Shown here one piece after another: positions 56,546 through 63,276 of a stretch of 64,000 nt of DNA. The stretch lies in contig NZ_WBOF01000001.1 in the NCBI RefSeq assembly GCF_009569385.1, positions 4,999,501 to 5,063,500 on the forward strand. The letters are read 5' to 3'. The notes under the pieces were generated by a model. The model made no database searches, was not told the origin of the DNA, and saw only the letters and a list, made by a program, of their open reading frames with translations. Made by a program: the position numbers and the translations under genes. Position 1 is the first letter of the stretch; each line of letters opens with the position of its first letter. The DNA is from Streptomyces kaniharaensis. Lineage in GTDB: Bacteria > Actinomycetota > Actinomycetes > Streptomycetales > Streptomycetaceae.

Positions 56546-57712
56546 ATGCGCCGTGCCGCGGCCGCCGTCGCGCTGCTCATCGGGCTGACCGCCGTCGCGG
56601 CCTGCGGGCCGGACGATCCCGGCCCCGGCTCGGCCGCCGAATCCACGGCGCCGCAGGCGGCGCCGTCGGGAGCCCCGGCCGGTGCCCCGGCGGGATCGCC
56701 GTCCGCATCCGGCACGACGAGCGCCGGGCGCACCGCCAAGCCGACCGCGCCCCGGCCCGACGGCACCATCACGGTGGCGTTCGCCGGGGACGTCCACTTC
56801 GAGGGCCGCACCGAGGCCCGGCTCGCCGTCCAGCCGCCCGAGCGGGCGCTCGGCCCGATCTCCGGGGCCCTCGCCGACGCCGACCTGTCCGTGCTCAACC
56901 TGGAGACCGCGATCACCGGCCGCGGCGCCCCCGAGCCCAAGCTCTACACCTTCCGCACCTCGCCCAAGGCGCTCGGCCTGCTCAGGGACTCCGGCGTCGA
57001 CGTCGTCTCCATGGCCAACAACCACGCCGTGGACTTCGGCGCCGACGGCCTCGCCGACACCCTCGCCGCCAAGGACTCCTCACCGATCCCGGTGATCGGC
57101 GTCGGCCGCACCGCCAAGGACGCGTACGCCCCGTACGTCACCACCGTGCGGGGCGTGAAGGTCGCCGTCGTCGCCGCCAGCCAGATCGAGGACCTCACCA
57201 ACCAGAAGTGGCGCGCCGGCGCCGACAAGCCGGGCATCGCCTCGGCGCTGGACGTCCCCGCGCTGGTCAAGGCCGTGGAGACGGCGAAGCAGCAGGCCCC
57301 CGTCGTCCTCGTCTACCTGCACTGGGGCGAGGAGGGGAAGGCCTGCCCGACCGGCGCCCAGACCACCATCGCCAAGAAGCTCGCGGCCGCCGGCGCCACG
57401 GCCGTGGTCGGTACGCACGCCCACACGATGGTCGGCTCCGGCATGCTCGGCAACACCTATGTGGGGTACGGCTTCGGCAACTTCCTCTGGTACGGCACCT
57501 CCAACTACCCCTTCTCGAACGAGACCGGCGTCACCACGCTCACCCTCACGCGGGATGGCAAGGTGACCGGGGAGGCGTTCGCCCCGGCCGCCATCGACGA
57601 CAAGGGCATCCCCCAGCCGGTCACCGGCGCCGCCGCCGACGCGGCGCTCAAGCGGCGCGACGGTCTGCGCGGCTGCGCGGGACTCGCGCCCGCGCCCGCC
57701 GCCTCGCACTGA
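56546..57712 (+). CDS. CapA-family lipoprotein (poly-gamma-glutamate synthesis type)
   Basis: 388 residues. Lipobox TAVAAC anchors it; an Ala/Pro/Ser linker leads to a CapA metallophosphatase-like domain: TVAFAGDVHFEG, ADLSVLNLETAITGRG, VDVVSMANNHAVDFG, VLVYLHWGEE and GTHAHTMVG, GYGFGNFLWY. These Asp/Asn/His residues form the di-metal site of the family. In Bacillus CapA helps attach poly-gamma-glutamate; streptomycete members have no proven role. ATG 56546 is preceded by GGGGGG. The 3' end overlaps the convergent zinc-ribbon gene by 65 bases. Confidence 0.9.
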   Translation: MRRAAAAVALLIGLTAVAACGPDDPGPGSAAESTAPQAAPSGAPAGAPAGSPSASGTTSAGRTAKPTAPRPDGTITVAFAGDVHFEGRTEARLAVQPPERALGPISGALADADLSVLNLETAITGRGAPEPKLYTFRTSPKALGLLRDSGVDVVSMANNHAVDFGADGLADTLAAKDSSPIPVIGVGRTAKDAYAPYVTTVRGVKVAVVAASQIEDLTNQKWRAGADKPGIASALDVPALVKAVETAKQQAPVVLVYLHWGEEGKACPTGAQTTIAKKLAAAGATAVVGTHAHTMVGSGMLGNTYVGYGFGNFLWYGTSNYPFSNETGVTTLTLTRDGKVTGEAFAPAAIDDKGIPQPVTGAAADAALKRRDGLRGCAGLAPAPAASH

Positions 57713-58052
57713 GCTCCTCGACGTCCTGCGTCGTCAACGCCTCGGCCACCGCCAGCCCGGTACCGCGCGAGGCCGCCAGGCGCTCGCGCACCTCGCGCGG
57801 CGTGCGCGGGCGCCAGCCGGGGCCGTAGCAGCACCTGGAGTGGAAGGTCACGCCGGCGCGCAGCAGTGCGGTGAGCGCCCGCCACCCCGCCTCGTCCCGC
57901 TTCTTCGGCACCTCCAGATCGTGCCCGGCGTCGAACAGTTCCTCGCCGCAGCGCGGGCACCCGTTCTGCCCGGCGGCCCCGTGCCTCTTGGTCGACACCC
58001 GGCAGGACAGGCACACGTAGTGCCGCCGGGAGGTCTGGGATCGCGTACACAT
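57648..58052 (-). CDS. Zinc-ribbon hypothetical protein
   Basis: 134 residues. Two CxxC knuckles, YVCLSCRVS and NGCPRCGEEL, form a probable zinc ribbon near the N-terminus; a later FHSRCCYGPGWRPRTPREVRERL helix-rich part follows. No enzymatic motif. ATG 58052 has no clear ribosome binding site and a longer frame begins at 58088. The last 65 bases overlap the end of the CapA-like gene on the other strand. Function unknown; a nucleic-acid-binding role is only a guess from the fold. Confidence 0.7.
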   Translation of the reverse strand: MCTRSQTSRRHYVCLSCRVSTKRHGAAGQNGCPRCGEELFDAGHDLEVPKKRDEAGWRALTALLRAGVTFHSRCCYGPGWRPRTPREVRERLAASRGTGLAVAEALTTQDVEELSARRRARARVPRSRADRRAA

Positions 58053-58183
58053 GCGTGCCACGGTAGGAGGTTGACGGCGCGACGGCACCCGGATTTCGCG
58101 CGGCGCGGGGCAGCGGCAGCGGTCCTCACCACGTCCCTGGTGGGGGCATGATGCAGGGACCGAGCGGACCGGAAGGCAGAGGG

Positions 58184-58783
58184 ATGATCGAGGCGGAGCT
58201 GAAGGCGGTCGTGCGCCAGTCGGGGGCGCTGCTGCGCCGTCTGGAGGGCCGGTACGGGCCGGGGCGGGCGGAGGTGTACCGGGACACCTACTACGACGCG
58301 CCCGGCGGCGAACTGCTCGACGGTGACCGTGAGTTGCGCATCCGGGAGGTCGAGGGCGCGGACGGGAGCCGGCGGACGCTGCTCACGTACAAGGATGCCC
58401 GGGTGGACGAGGCGTCCGGATCGAAACCGGAGTACGAGACGGTGGTGGCGGACGCCGGGGCCGCGCACGGGATCGTCCGCGGTCTCGGCTATCTGCCGCG
58501 GCTCGCGTTCGAGAAACGGTGTCGCAACTACGCCGTGGAGCGCGCCGGTCGGCGCTTCCTCGTGACGCTGGTGCGGGTGCCCGGGCTCGACGGGGTGTAC
58601 CTGGAGGTGGAGACGGCTGCGGCGGGGGAGGACGAGCTGACGCCGGCGCTCGCCGCCGTGCGCGAGCTGATGGCCGAACTCGGCATCGAGCATGGCGACT
58701 TCACAAGCGAGCTGTACACGGACGCGGTGGCCCGGCGGGGGAGGGGCGCCGGTGGCGGAGGTACCGGTCGGGCGGGACGTTGA
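58184..58783 (+). CDS. CYTH-domain protein (class IV adenylate cyclase / thiamine-triphosphatase fold)
   Basis: 199 residues. The N-terminal MIEAELKAVV carries the CYTH ExExK signature (EAELK). Further tunnel residues are suggested by DTYYDAP, ELRIREVEG, LLTYKDARVDEASGSKPEYE and GVYLEVETA. CYTH enzymes bind triphosphates with Mg2+ in an eight-stranded tunnel; products range from cAMP to inorganic phosphate from tripolyphosphate. ATG 58184 is preceded by AGAGGG. The gene seems monocistronic. The last 20 residues are Gly/Arg-rich. Confidence 0.88.
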   Translation: MIEAELKAVVRQSGALLRRLEGRYGPGRAEVYRDTYYDAPGGELLDGDRELRIREVEGADGSRRTLLTYKDARVDEASGSKPEYETVVADAGAAHGIVRGLGYLPRLAFEKRCRNYAVERAGRRFLVTLVRVPGLDGVYLEVETAAAGEDELTPALAAVRELMAELGIEHGDFTSELYTDAVARRGRGAGGGGTGRAGR

Positions 58784-58902
58784 CGGTCGCGCGGGCTCTC
58801 GGGTGGGTGTGCCCCTCTGGCTGGCCCTGATTGAATTCGGCGAGACGATCCGTTTTGCCGATCCGTTTCGGCTTTGAGCTGGATCCGTCGAGGCTTGTCC
58901 CC

Positions 58903-58944
58903 CTATAAGGACTGACCCGTGAGCTATAAGGACTGACCCGTGAG
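58903..58944. repeat. 21-bp perfect tandem duplication at the 3' end of the WYL gene
   Basis: Positions 58903-58923 and 58924-58944 are identical 21-base units (beginning CTATAAGGACTGACC). The second copy contains the stop codon and last six codons of the WYL regulator gene; the first lies just beyond its end. It looks like a recent slippage or duplication event. Confidence 0.9.
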
Positions 58945-59655
58945 TCGGCCCGACGGCGTGGCACCCGCGGTGCGGGCGGCCCAGAAGGTGCGCAGGTCGA
59001 AGTCGGCAGGCGGGCGGAAGTCGTGCAGACTCGGCGCCGTCGCGCGAACCCACGACACGGGCAGGACCATCGGCGTGGTGCCAGGTGTGTGGGCGGCCAC
59101 GAGGTACCAGGCGCCCGCCTCCAGCACCATGCCGTACGGCGAGACGGCGTGCACCTCGTCTTCGTTGCCGTCCGGCGTGCGGTAGCGGACCTCCACCGCC
59201 TGCTCGTCCTTGACCGCCTGGGCGAGCACCGGGAGTCGGCCGACGCCCGGAGCGTCGCGGCGCCAGGAGTCGCCGTCGATCAGGAAGCGGGACCCGATGC
59301 GGGCCGCGTGATCGCCCACTTCGGCGGGAAGCGCGGCGGCGATCTTGAGCTGCGCGGACGCGGCGTAGGAGGCCAGTCCGAGGTCGGATGCCGGTCCTGC
59401 CATGGGCAGCAGGAAGAGCGTCTCGGCCTCGCACGGCGTCAGCCCTGTCAGCCGAGTTCGGTAGCCGTCGAGCAGCCGGTAGCCGCCGTCACGGCCGCCC
59501 TCGCCGTAGACAGGGACACCGGAGGCGGACAGCGCCTCGACGTCCCGGTAGACCGTCCGGACCGACACGTCCAGTTCCTCGGCCAGCGCGCGTGCGGTCA
59601 TCAGGCCGCGGCTCTGGAGCAGCAGCACGATCGACATCAGCCGGCTCGCCCGCAC
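58924..59655 (-). CDS. WYL-domain transcriptional regulator (YafY type)
   Basis: 243 residues. HTH_11 at the N-terminus (SRLMSIVLLLQSRGLMTARAL, DVSVRTVYRDVEALSASGVPV) and a WYL domain in the C-terminal half (AVEVRYRTPDGNEDEVHAVSPYG, VLEAGAWYLVAAH, RTFWAARTAGA). These proteins are repressors that sense a small ligand or oligonucleotide. GTG 59655 follows GGAGG at a suitable distance. The gene is divergent from the small protein at 59719, with a perfect 12-bp inverted repeat between them. Confidence 0.92.
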   Translation of the reverse strand: MRASRLMSIVLLLQSRGLMTARALAEELDVSVRTVYRDVEALSASGVPVYGEGGRDGGYRLLDGYRTRLTGLTPCEAETLFLLPMAGPASDLGLASYAASAQLKIAAALPAEVGDHAARIGSRFLIDGDSWRRDAPGVGRLPVLAQAVKDEQAVEVRYRTPDGNEDEVHAVSPYGMVLEAGAWYLVAAHTPGTTPMVLPVSWVRATAPSLHDFRPPADFDLRTFWAARTAGATPSGRLTGQSL

Positions 59656-59671
59656 GGTCGCCTCCGTTCCC

Positions 59672-59700
59672 GATCGACTGACAGAGGATGTCAGTCGATC
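59672..59700. promoter_or_regulatory. Perfect 12-bp inverted repeat operator of the WYL regulator
   Basis: GATCGACTGACA (59672-59683) and TGTCAGTCGATC (59689-59700) flank GAGGA. The repeat starts 17 bases from the regulator start and ends 18 bases before the divergent ATG. The TGACA...TGTCA core is the form often seen beside YafY-type WYL regulators. Confidence 0.75.
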
Positions 59701-59718
59701 CCCCCTACCGTTCCCGGC

Positions 59719-60192
59719 ATGGCATTCCACCACAAGTACGTTCAGGCACTCCCGACCGTCGAGATCGACGGCCGGCAGCTCAAGCCCTACCACATCACCC
59801 GCGCCGCGGACCGCCCTCTCGCGGCGGAACTCGTGGCAGCGGCCTACGAGACGGCGGCGAAGATGCTGCCCGAGCGCGACGACACGCCGCCCGGCGGCTG
59901 GCTCGTGCTGCACGAAGGCCAGGGCGCCCTCTACCTCTGCGTGTACGCATGGGTCTGGGACAACGTCGTCCACGCCCGAGTGGCTGCCGCGGGGGAGCCC
60001 TTCCTGGGCTGCCCGGACGACGACCTGAAGCACTGGACGATCAACTCCACCCCCTATGTCGGATGTGTCTGGGAGCTGCCCACCATGGAACACGAGCGCC
60101 GGGCCTGGGTCCGCCACATGCTCGCCCCGGACACCCCTGACCTGTCCGGCTACCTGGCGGACCGCCTCCCCGACGGGCCCATCGGGGACTGA
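59719..60192 (+). CDS. Hypothetical protein controlled by divergent WYL regulator
   Basis: 157 residues, soluble, starting MAFHHKYVQALPTVEIDGR. Blocks such as WLVLHEGQGALYLCVYAWVWDNVVHARVA (in part) and NSTPYVGCVWELPTMEHERRAW suggest a compact alpha/beta fold with conserved Trp and Cys. I do not recognise the family. ATG 59719 lies 18 bases after the operator, giving a very short leader. The pairing with a WYL regulator suggests it is the main target gene, expressed upon a specific signal. Confidence 0.72.
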   Translation: MAFHHKYVQALPTVEIDGRQLKPYHITRAADRPLAAELVAAAYETAAKMLPERDDTPPGGWLVLHEGQGALYLCVYAWVWDNVVHARVAAAGEPFLGCPDDDLKHWTINSTPYVGCVWELPTMEHERRAWVRHMLAPDTPDLSGYLADRLPDGPIGD

Positions 60193-60322
60193 GAACGACC
60201 TGATCGGCGACAGGATCAAGGGCGGAAGACGTGCCACGCGGGCCGTGGTGCGGCGGGTTGCCGGGGCCCGCGCGAGCGGGTGTGCTGTGCTGGGACCCCG
60301 TCACGTCCACGGAAGGGCCCCG

Positions 60323-61435
60323 GTGCACCATCGTCTTGCCGCCGCCCTGCTGGCCCTGCTGCTCGGCCCTGCCGCCGCCTGCTCCTCCTCGCCCGCTCCA
60401 GGCGGCGTCGCGACCACCCCGGCCGCGACTGCGTCGTTCTCGGGCGCCCCGGTCGTTCAGGCCACCGTGACGGACGGGCTGGCCGTTCCCTGGGGCGTGG
60501 CCGTGCTGCCCGACGGCGACCTGCTGGTCTCGGAGCGGGACAGCGCGCAGATCGTCCGGGTCGCCGCGGCCAGTGGGGCGAAGACCGTGGCGGGTACCGT
60601 GCCGGGCGTGACGGCCGGAGGCGAGGGCGGTCTGCTCGGCATCGCGCTCTCCCCGGCCTTCGCCACCGACCGGCTCGTGTACGCCTACTTCAGCACCACT
60701 GCGGACAACCGGATCGTTCGCTTCAGCTACGACCCCGCCCTGCCCGCGGCCGCCCAACTCGGCGCGCCCGCAGTCCTTCTGACGGGCATCCCGCACGGCC
60801 CGCGTCACAACGGGGGCCGGATCGCCTTCGGACCGGACGGACTGCTGTACGCCACCACCGGCGACAGCAGCAACTCGGCACTCGCCCAGGACAAGGGCTC
60901 GCTCGGCGGCAAGATCCTCCGGCTGACCCCGGACGGCGCTCCGGCGCCCGGCAACCCGTTCCCCGGCTCGCCGGTCTACTCCTACGGCCACCGCAACGTC
61001 GAGGGCATCGCCTGGGACGCCGAAGGGCGGCTCTGGGCCTCGGAGTTCGGCGAGAACTCCTGGGACGAACTCAACCTGATCCGCCCGGGCGGCAACTACG
61101 GCTGGCCGTCCGTCGAGGGCATCGGCAACCGGCCCGGGTACATCGACCCGCTGGCCGTCTGGCGCCCCGCCGAGGCCTCCCCGAGCGGCCTCGCCTACGC
61201 CGACGGAGCCCTCTGGATGGCCGCCCTGCGCGGCACCCGCCTGTGGCGCATCCCGGTCTCCGGCGACCACCTCGCCGGCCGTCCGCAGGACTACCTCGTC
61301 AACGCCTACGGCCGCCTTCGCACCGTCGTCACCGATCGCGACGGCACGCTCCTGCTGGTCACCAACAACACCGACGGCCGTGGCGACCTCCGCCCCGGCG
61401 ACGACCGGATCCTCCGGTTCACCGTGGCGAAGTAG
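60323..61435 (+). CDS. PQQ-type sugar dehydrogenase lipoprotein
   Basis: 370 residues. The signal VHHRLAAALLALLLGPAAAC ends in a lipobox, so it is membrane-anchored outside the cell. The six-bladed beta-propeller of the glucose/sorbosone dehydrogenase family shows LAVPWGVAVLPDGDLLVSERD, GEGGLLGIALSPAF, PHGPRHNGGRIAFGPDGLLY (with the catalytic His), SYGHRNVEGIAWD and EFGENSWDELN, GGNYGWPSVEG. It oxidises sugars using PQQ or acts as an aldose dehydrogenase. GTG 60323 follows GGAAGGG. No PQQ synthesis genes are in the window. Confidence 0.9.
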   Translation: MHHRLAAALLALLLGPAAACSSSPAPGGVATTPAATASFSGAPVVQATVTDGLAVPWGVAVLPDGDLLVSERDSAQIVRVAAASGAKTVAGTVPGVTAGGEGGLLGIALSPAFATDRLVYAYFSTTADNRIVRFSYDPALPAAAQLGAPAVLLTGIPHGPRHNGGRIAFGPDGLLYATTGDSSNSALAQDKGSLGGKILRLTPDGAPAPGNPFPGSPVYSYGHRNVEGIAWDAEGRLWASEFGENSWDELNLIRPGGNYGWPSVEGIGNRPGYIDPLAVWRPAEASPSGLAYADGALWMAALRGTRLWRIPVSGDHLAGRPQDYLVNAYGRLRTVVTDRDGTLLLVTNNTDGRGDLRPGDDRILRFTVAK

Positions 61436-61746
61436 GCTGCGGAGCAGCGTCGCCCACCACCCCCGCAGCGGGCACGCACGCGCCGCCCGCCCACGCCGCC
61501 TCCGCGCCGCACGGAACGTCTCGTCCCGGATCTCCACCACGTGCCGCATGGGTGCCTCCTCGTTCGAGTACCGCTTCACCCACGCACAGCCCATCAGCAC
61601 CCGCGCCGATTCCGGCCTCGCCCCGAAGTCACCCGATCGGGGTTCAACCCCTCTGGCGGCGACCAGGCCGTTCACTCGTTCGAGGGGTTTGGCGTCGCCA
61701 GGCCGCACACCGGCCTCCTGGGACAGAAAGACCTAGCGGTGAGCGC
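61436..61746. other. Intergenic region sugar dehydrogenase to conservon 2
   Basis: 311 bases without a supportable gene. A minus-strand ATG at 61551 has GAGGAGG in front and reads MRHVVEIRDETFRAARRRRG, but the frame runs on as antisense of the sugar dehydrogenase gene. The region has lower GC than the genes near 61590-61660. It may hold a remnant of a mobile or duplicated segment; nothing firm. Confidence 0.4.
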
Positions 61747-62319
61747 TCACCGCCGCCCGGCGAGGGCGTCGCGGCGGACCCGGTCGAGCAGGGCGAGCAG
61801 CAGCTCCTTGCTGGACGCCCGCTCCCGCACGTCGCAGAGGACGATCGGCACCTCCGGGCCGAGGTCGAGGGCTCGGCGGACGTCCTCCGGCGTGGCCTCG
61901 CGCCGGCCGTGGAAGCAGTTGACGCCGACCGCGAACGGGATGCCGCGCTGCTCGAAGAAGTCCACGGCGGCGAAGCTGGATTCGAGTCGCCGGGTGTCGG
62001 CGAGGACGATCGCGCCCAGGGCGCCGAGCGCGAGGTCGTCCCACATGAACCAGAACCGGAACTGCCCGGGCGTGCCGAAGAGGTAGAGCACGAGGTCATC
62101 GCGGACGGTGATCCGCCCGAAGTCCATGGCCACGGTGGTGGTGGACTTGTCCTGGATGCCCTCCAGGCTGTCGACCCCGATGCTGGCACGGGTCATCCGC
62201 TCCTCGGTCTGCAGCGGTTCGATCTCGCTGACGGAGCCGACCATGGTGGTCTTGCCGACGCCGAATCCGCCGGCGACGAGGATCTTGACCGCGCCCGGCA
62301 CCAGGCTCTGGGTCGTCAA
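61747..62319 (-). CDS. cvnD: Conservon GTPase-like protein CvnD (conservon 2)
   Basis: 190 residues. P-loop ILVAGGFGVGKTTMVGSVSE, switch TTTVAMDFGRIT, G3 region LFGTPGQFRFWFMW, and CFHGRREATPEDVRRALDL. It is close to the CvnD of conservon 1 but lacks the long N-terminal Pro/Ala extension and has GQFRF in place of GQERF. ATG 62319 begins MTTQSLVPGAV. The gap to cvnC is 148 bases and includes tandem 14-bp repeats, unlike the tight spacing in conservon 1. Confidence 0.93.
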   Translation of the reverse strand: MTTQSLVPGAVKILVAGGFGVGKTTMVGSVSEIEPLQTEERMTRASIGVDSLEGIQDKSTTTVAMDFGRITVRDDLVLYLFGTPGQFRFWFMWDDLALGALGAIVLADTRRLESSFAAVDFFEQRGIPFAVGVNCFHGRREATPEDVRRALDLGPEVPIVLCDVRERASSKELLLALLDRVRRDALAGRR

Positions 62320-62382
62320 TTCGGGTCTCCTGGAGTGGGGCTGGGGGCTTCGCGGAGAGATGCCGGTCGGTGTGGCGGCCGG

Positions 62383-62480
62383 TTCAGCGGTGCAGGTTCG
62401 GCGCCATTGGTTCGGAGCCGCCGGTTCGGAGCCAGCGATTCAGAGCCGGCGATTCAGAGCCGGCGATTCAGAGCCGGCGG
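62383..62480. repeat. 14-bp tandem repeat array between cvnC and cvnD
   Basis: Seven head-to-tail 14-base units from 62383 to 62480. The last three (62439-62480) are almost identical, TTCAGAGCCGGCGA; the two before differ at one to four positions and the first two are degenerate. The array runs into the last four codons of cvnC (stop at 62468-62470). Such a minisatellite could vary in copy number by slippage. Confidence 0.8.
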
Positions 62481-62848
62481 ACGCCCTCGATCACGGCCTG
62501 GATCAGCGAGATGTCCGGCGCCTCGGCGAGCTGGACCGGGGCGCGGGTGAGGATCAGTCGTGCCTCGGCCAGGTCGTCCAGCAGCACCTTGACCACGCTC
62601 ACCGGGAGGTCGAGCGTGGCCGCGATCTCGGCCACGGCCAGCGGGCGTTCGCGGCACAGGTCGAGGATCGCGGCCGGTTCGGGTGCGAGCCGGCTGGTGT
62701 CGGTGCGCGGGTCGGCGGTCACGACGAGGGTGATCAGCGCGAAGCCGTCACGGGCCGGGCCGGTGCGCCCGTTGGTGATCGCGTAAGGACGGACCAGATG
62801 GCCTGCGTCCTTGTCGAAGAACCAGGCCTCGTCGGTGTCGGCGGTCAC
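62468..62848 (-). CDS. cvnC: Conservon protein CvnC, DUF742 (conservon 2)
   Basis: 126 residues of the DUF742 family. Diagnostic stretches: HLVRPYAITNGRTGPAR, then LAVAEIAATLDLPVSVVKVLLDDL and a VIEGVRRL C-terminus. The GTG at 62848 overlaps the cvnB stop (GTGA). The last codons lie within the 14-bp repeat array, so expansion or contraction of that array could alter the C-terminus. Confidence 0.92.
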   Translation of the reverse strand: MTADTDEAWFFDKDAGHLVRPYAITNGRTGPARDGFALITLVVTADPRTDTSRLAPEPAAILDLCRERPLAVAEIAATLDLPVSVVKVLLDDLAEARLILTRAPVQLAEAPDISLIQAVIEGVRRL

Positions 62849-63276
62849 GCACCGCCACCCACGCCGACCTGGCCGGCGTCGCTGCGCGGCGCCGCGGTGA
62901 GGTACTGGCCGACCTGCTTGACCAGCATGTTGATCTCGTAGGCCATCAGTCCGGCGTCCACCTGCTCGCTGGTGAGCACGGCGAGGCGGGCGCCCTGGCC
63001 GGCCGTGGTGACGAAGAGGAACAGCTGGTCCATCTCGATCACGGTCTGCCGGACCCGACCGCCGTTGAACCGGTGGCCGGCGCCGCGCGCGAGGCTCTGC
63101 AGGCCGGAGGCGACGGCGGACAGGTGCTCGGCGTCGGCCCGGTCGACGCCCTGCGACATGCCGACCAGCAGGCCGTCCTCGGAGAGGACGATGGCGTGCC
63201 GGGTCTCGGGTACCCGCGCCACCAGCTGGTCCAGCAGCCAGTTGAGGTCGCGCTGGGTGTCGGTCTGCTGCGTCAT
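62845..63276 (-). CDS. cvnB: Conservon roadblock/LC7 protein CvnB (conservon 2)
   Basis: 143 residues. Roadblock signatures: DLNWLLDQLVARVPETRHAIVLSEDGL, DRADAEHLSAVASGLQSLARG, INMLVKQVGQYL. The ATG at 63276 shares a base with the cvnA stop (TGATG); a GTG one codon earlier (63279) is an alternative. Same gene order and spacing as conservon 1, so the two conservons are paralogous. Confidence 0.93.
   Translation of the reverse strand: MTQQTDTQRDLNWLLDQLVARVPETRHAIVLSEDGLLVGMSQGVDRADAEHLSAVASGLQSLARGAGHRFNGGRVRQTVIEMDQLFLFVTTAGQGARLAVLTSEQVDAGLMAYEINMLVKQVGQYLTAAPRSDAGQVGVGGGA

Noticed and set aside
61387..61551. Minus-strand ATG with GAGGAGG reading MRHVVEIRDETFRAARRRRG.
   Set aside because: The frame passes into the antisense of the sugar dehydrogenase gene without a stop, and no family match is apparent; kept only as a remark in the intergenic entry.
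61630..61650. GGGGTTCAACCCC looked like a tRNA T-arm.
   Set aside because: The loop has five bases instead of seven and no acceptor, anticodon or D-arm can be folded around it.
62383..62480. Tandem repeats considered as a CRISPR array.
   Set aside because: Units are 14 bases and directly adjacent, with no spacers and no cas genes.
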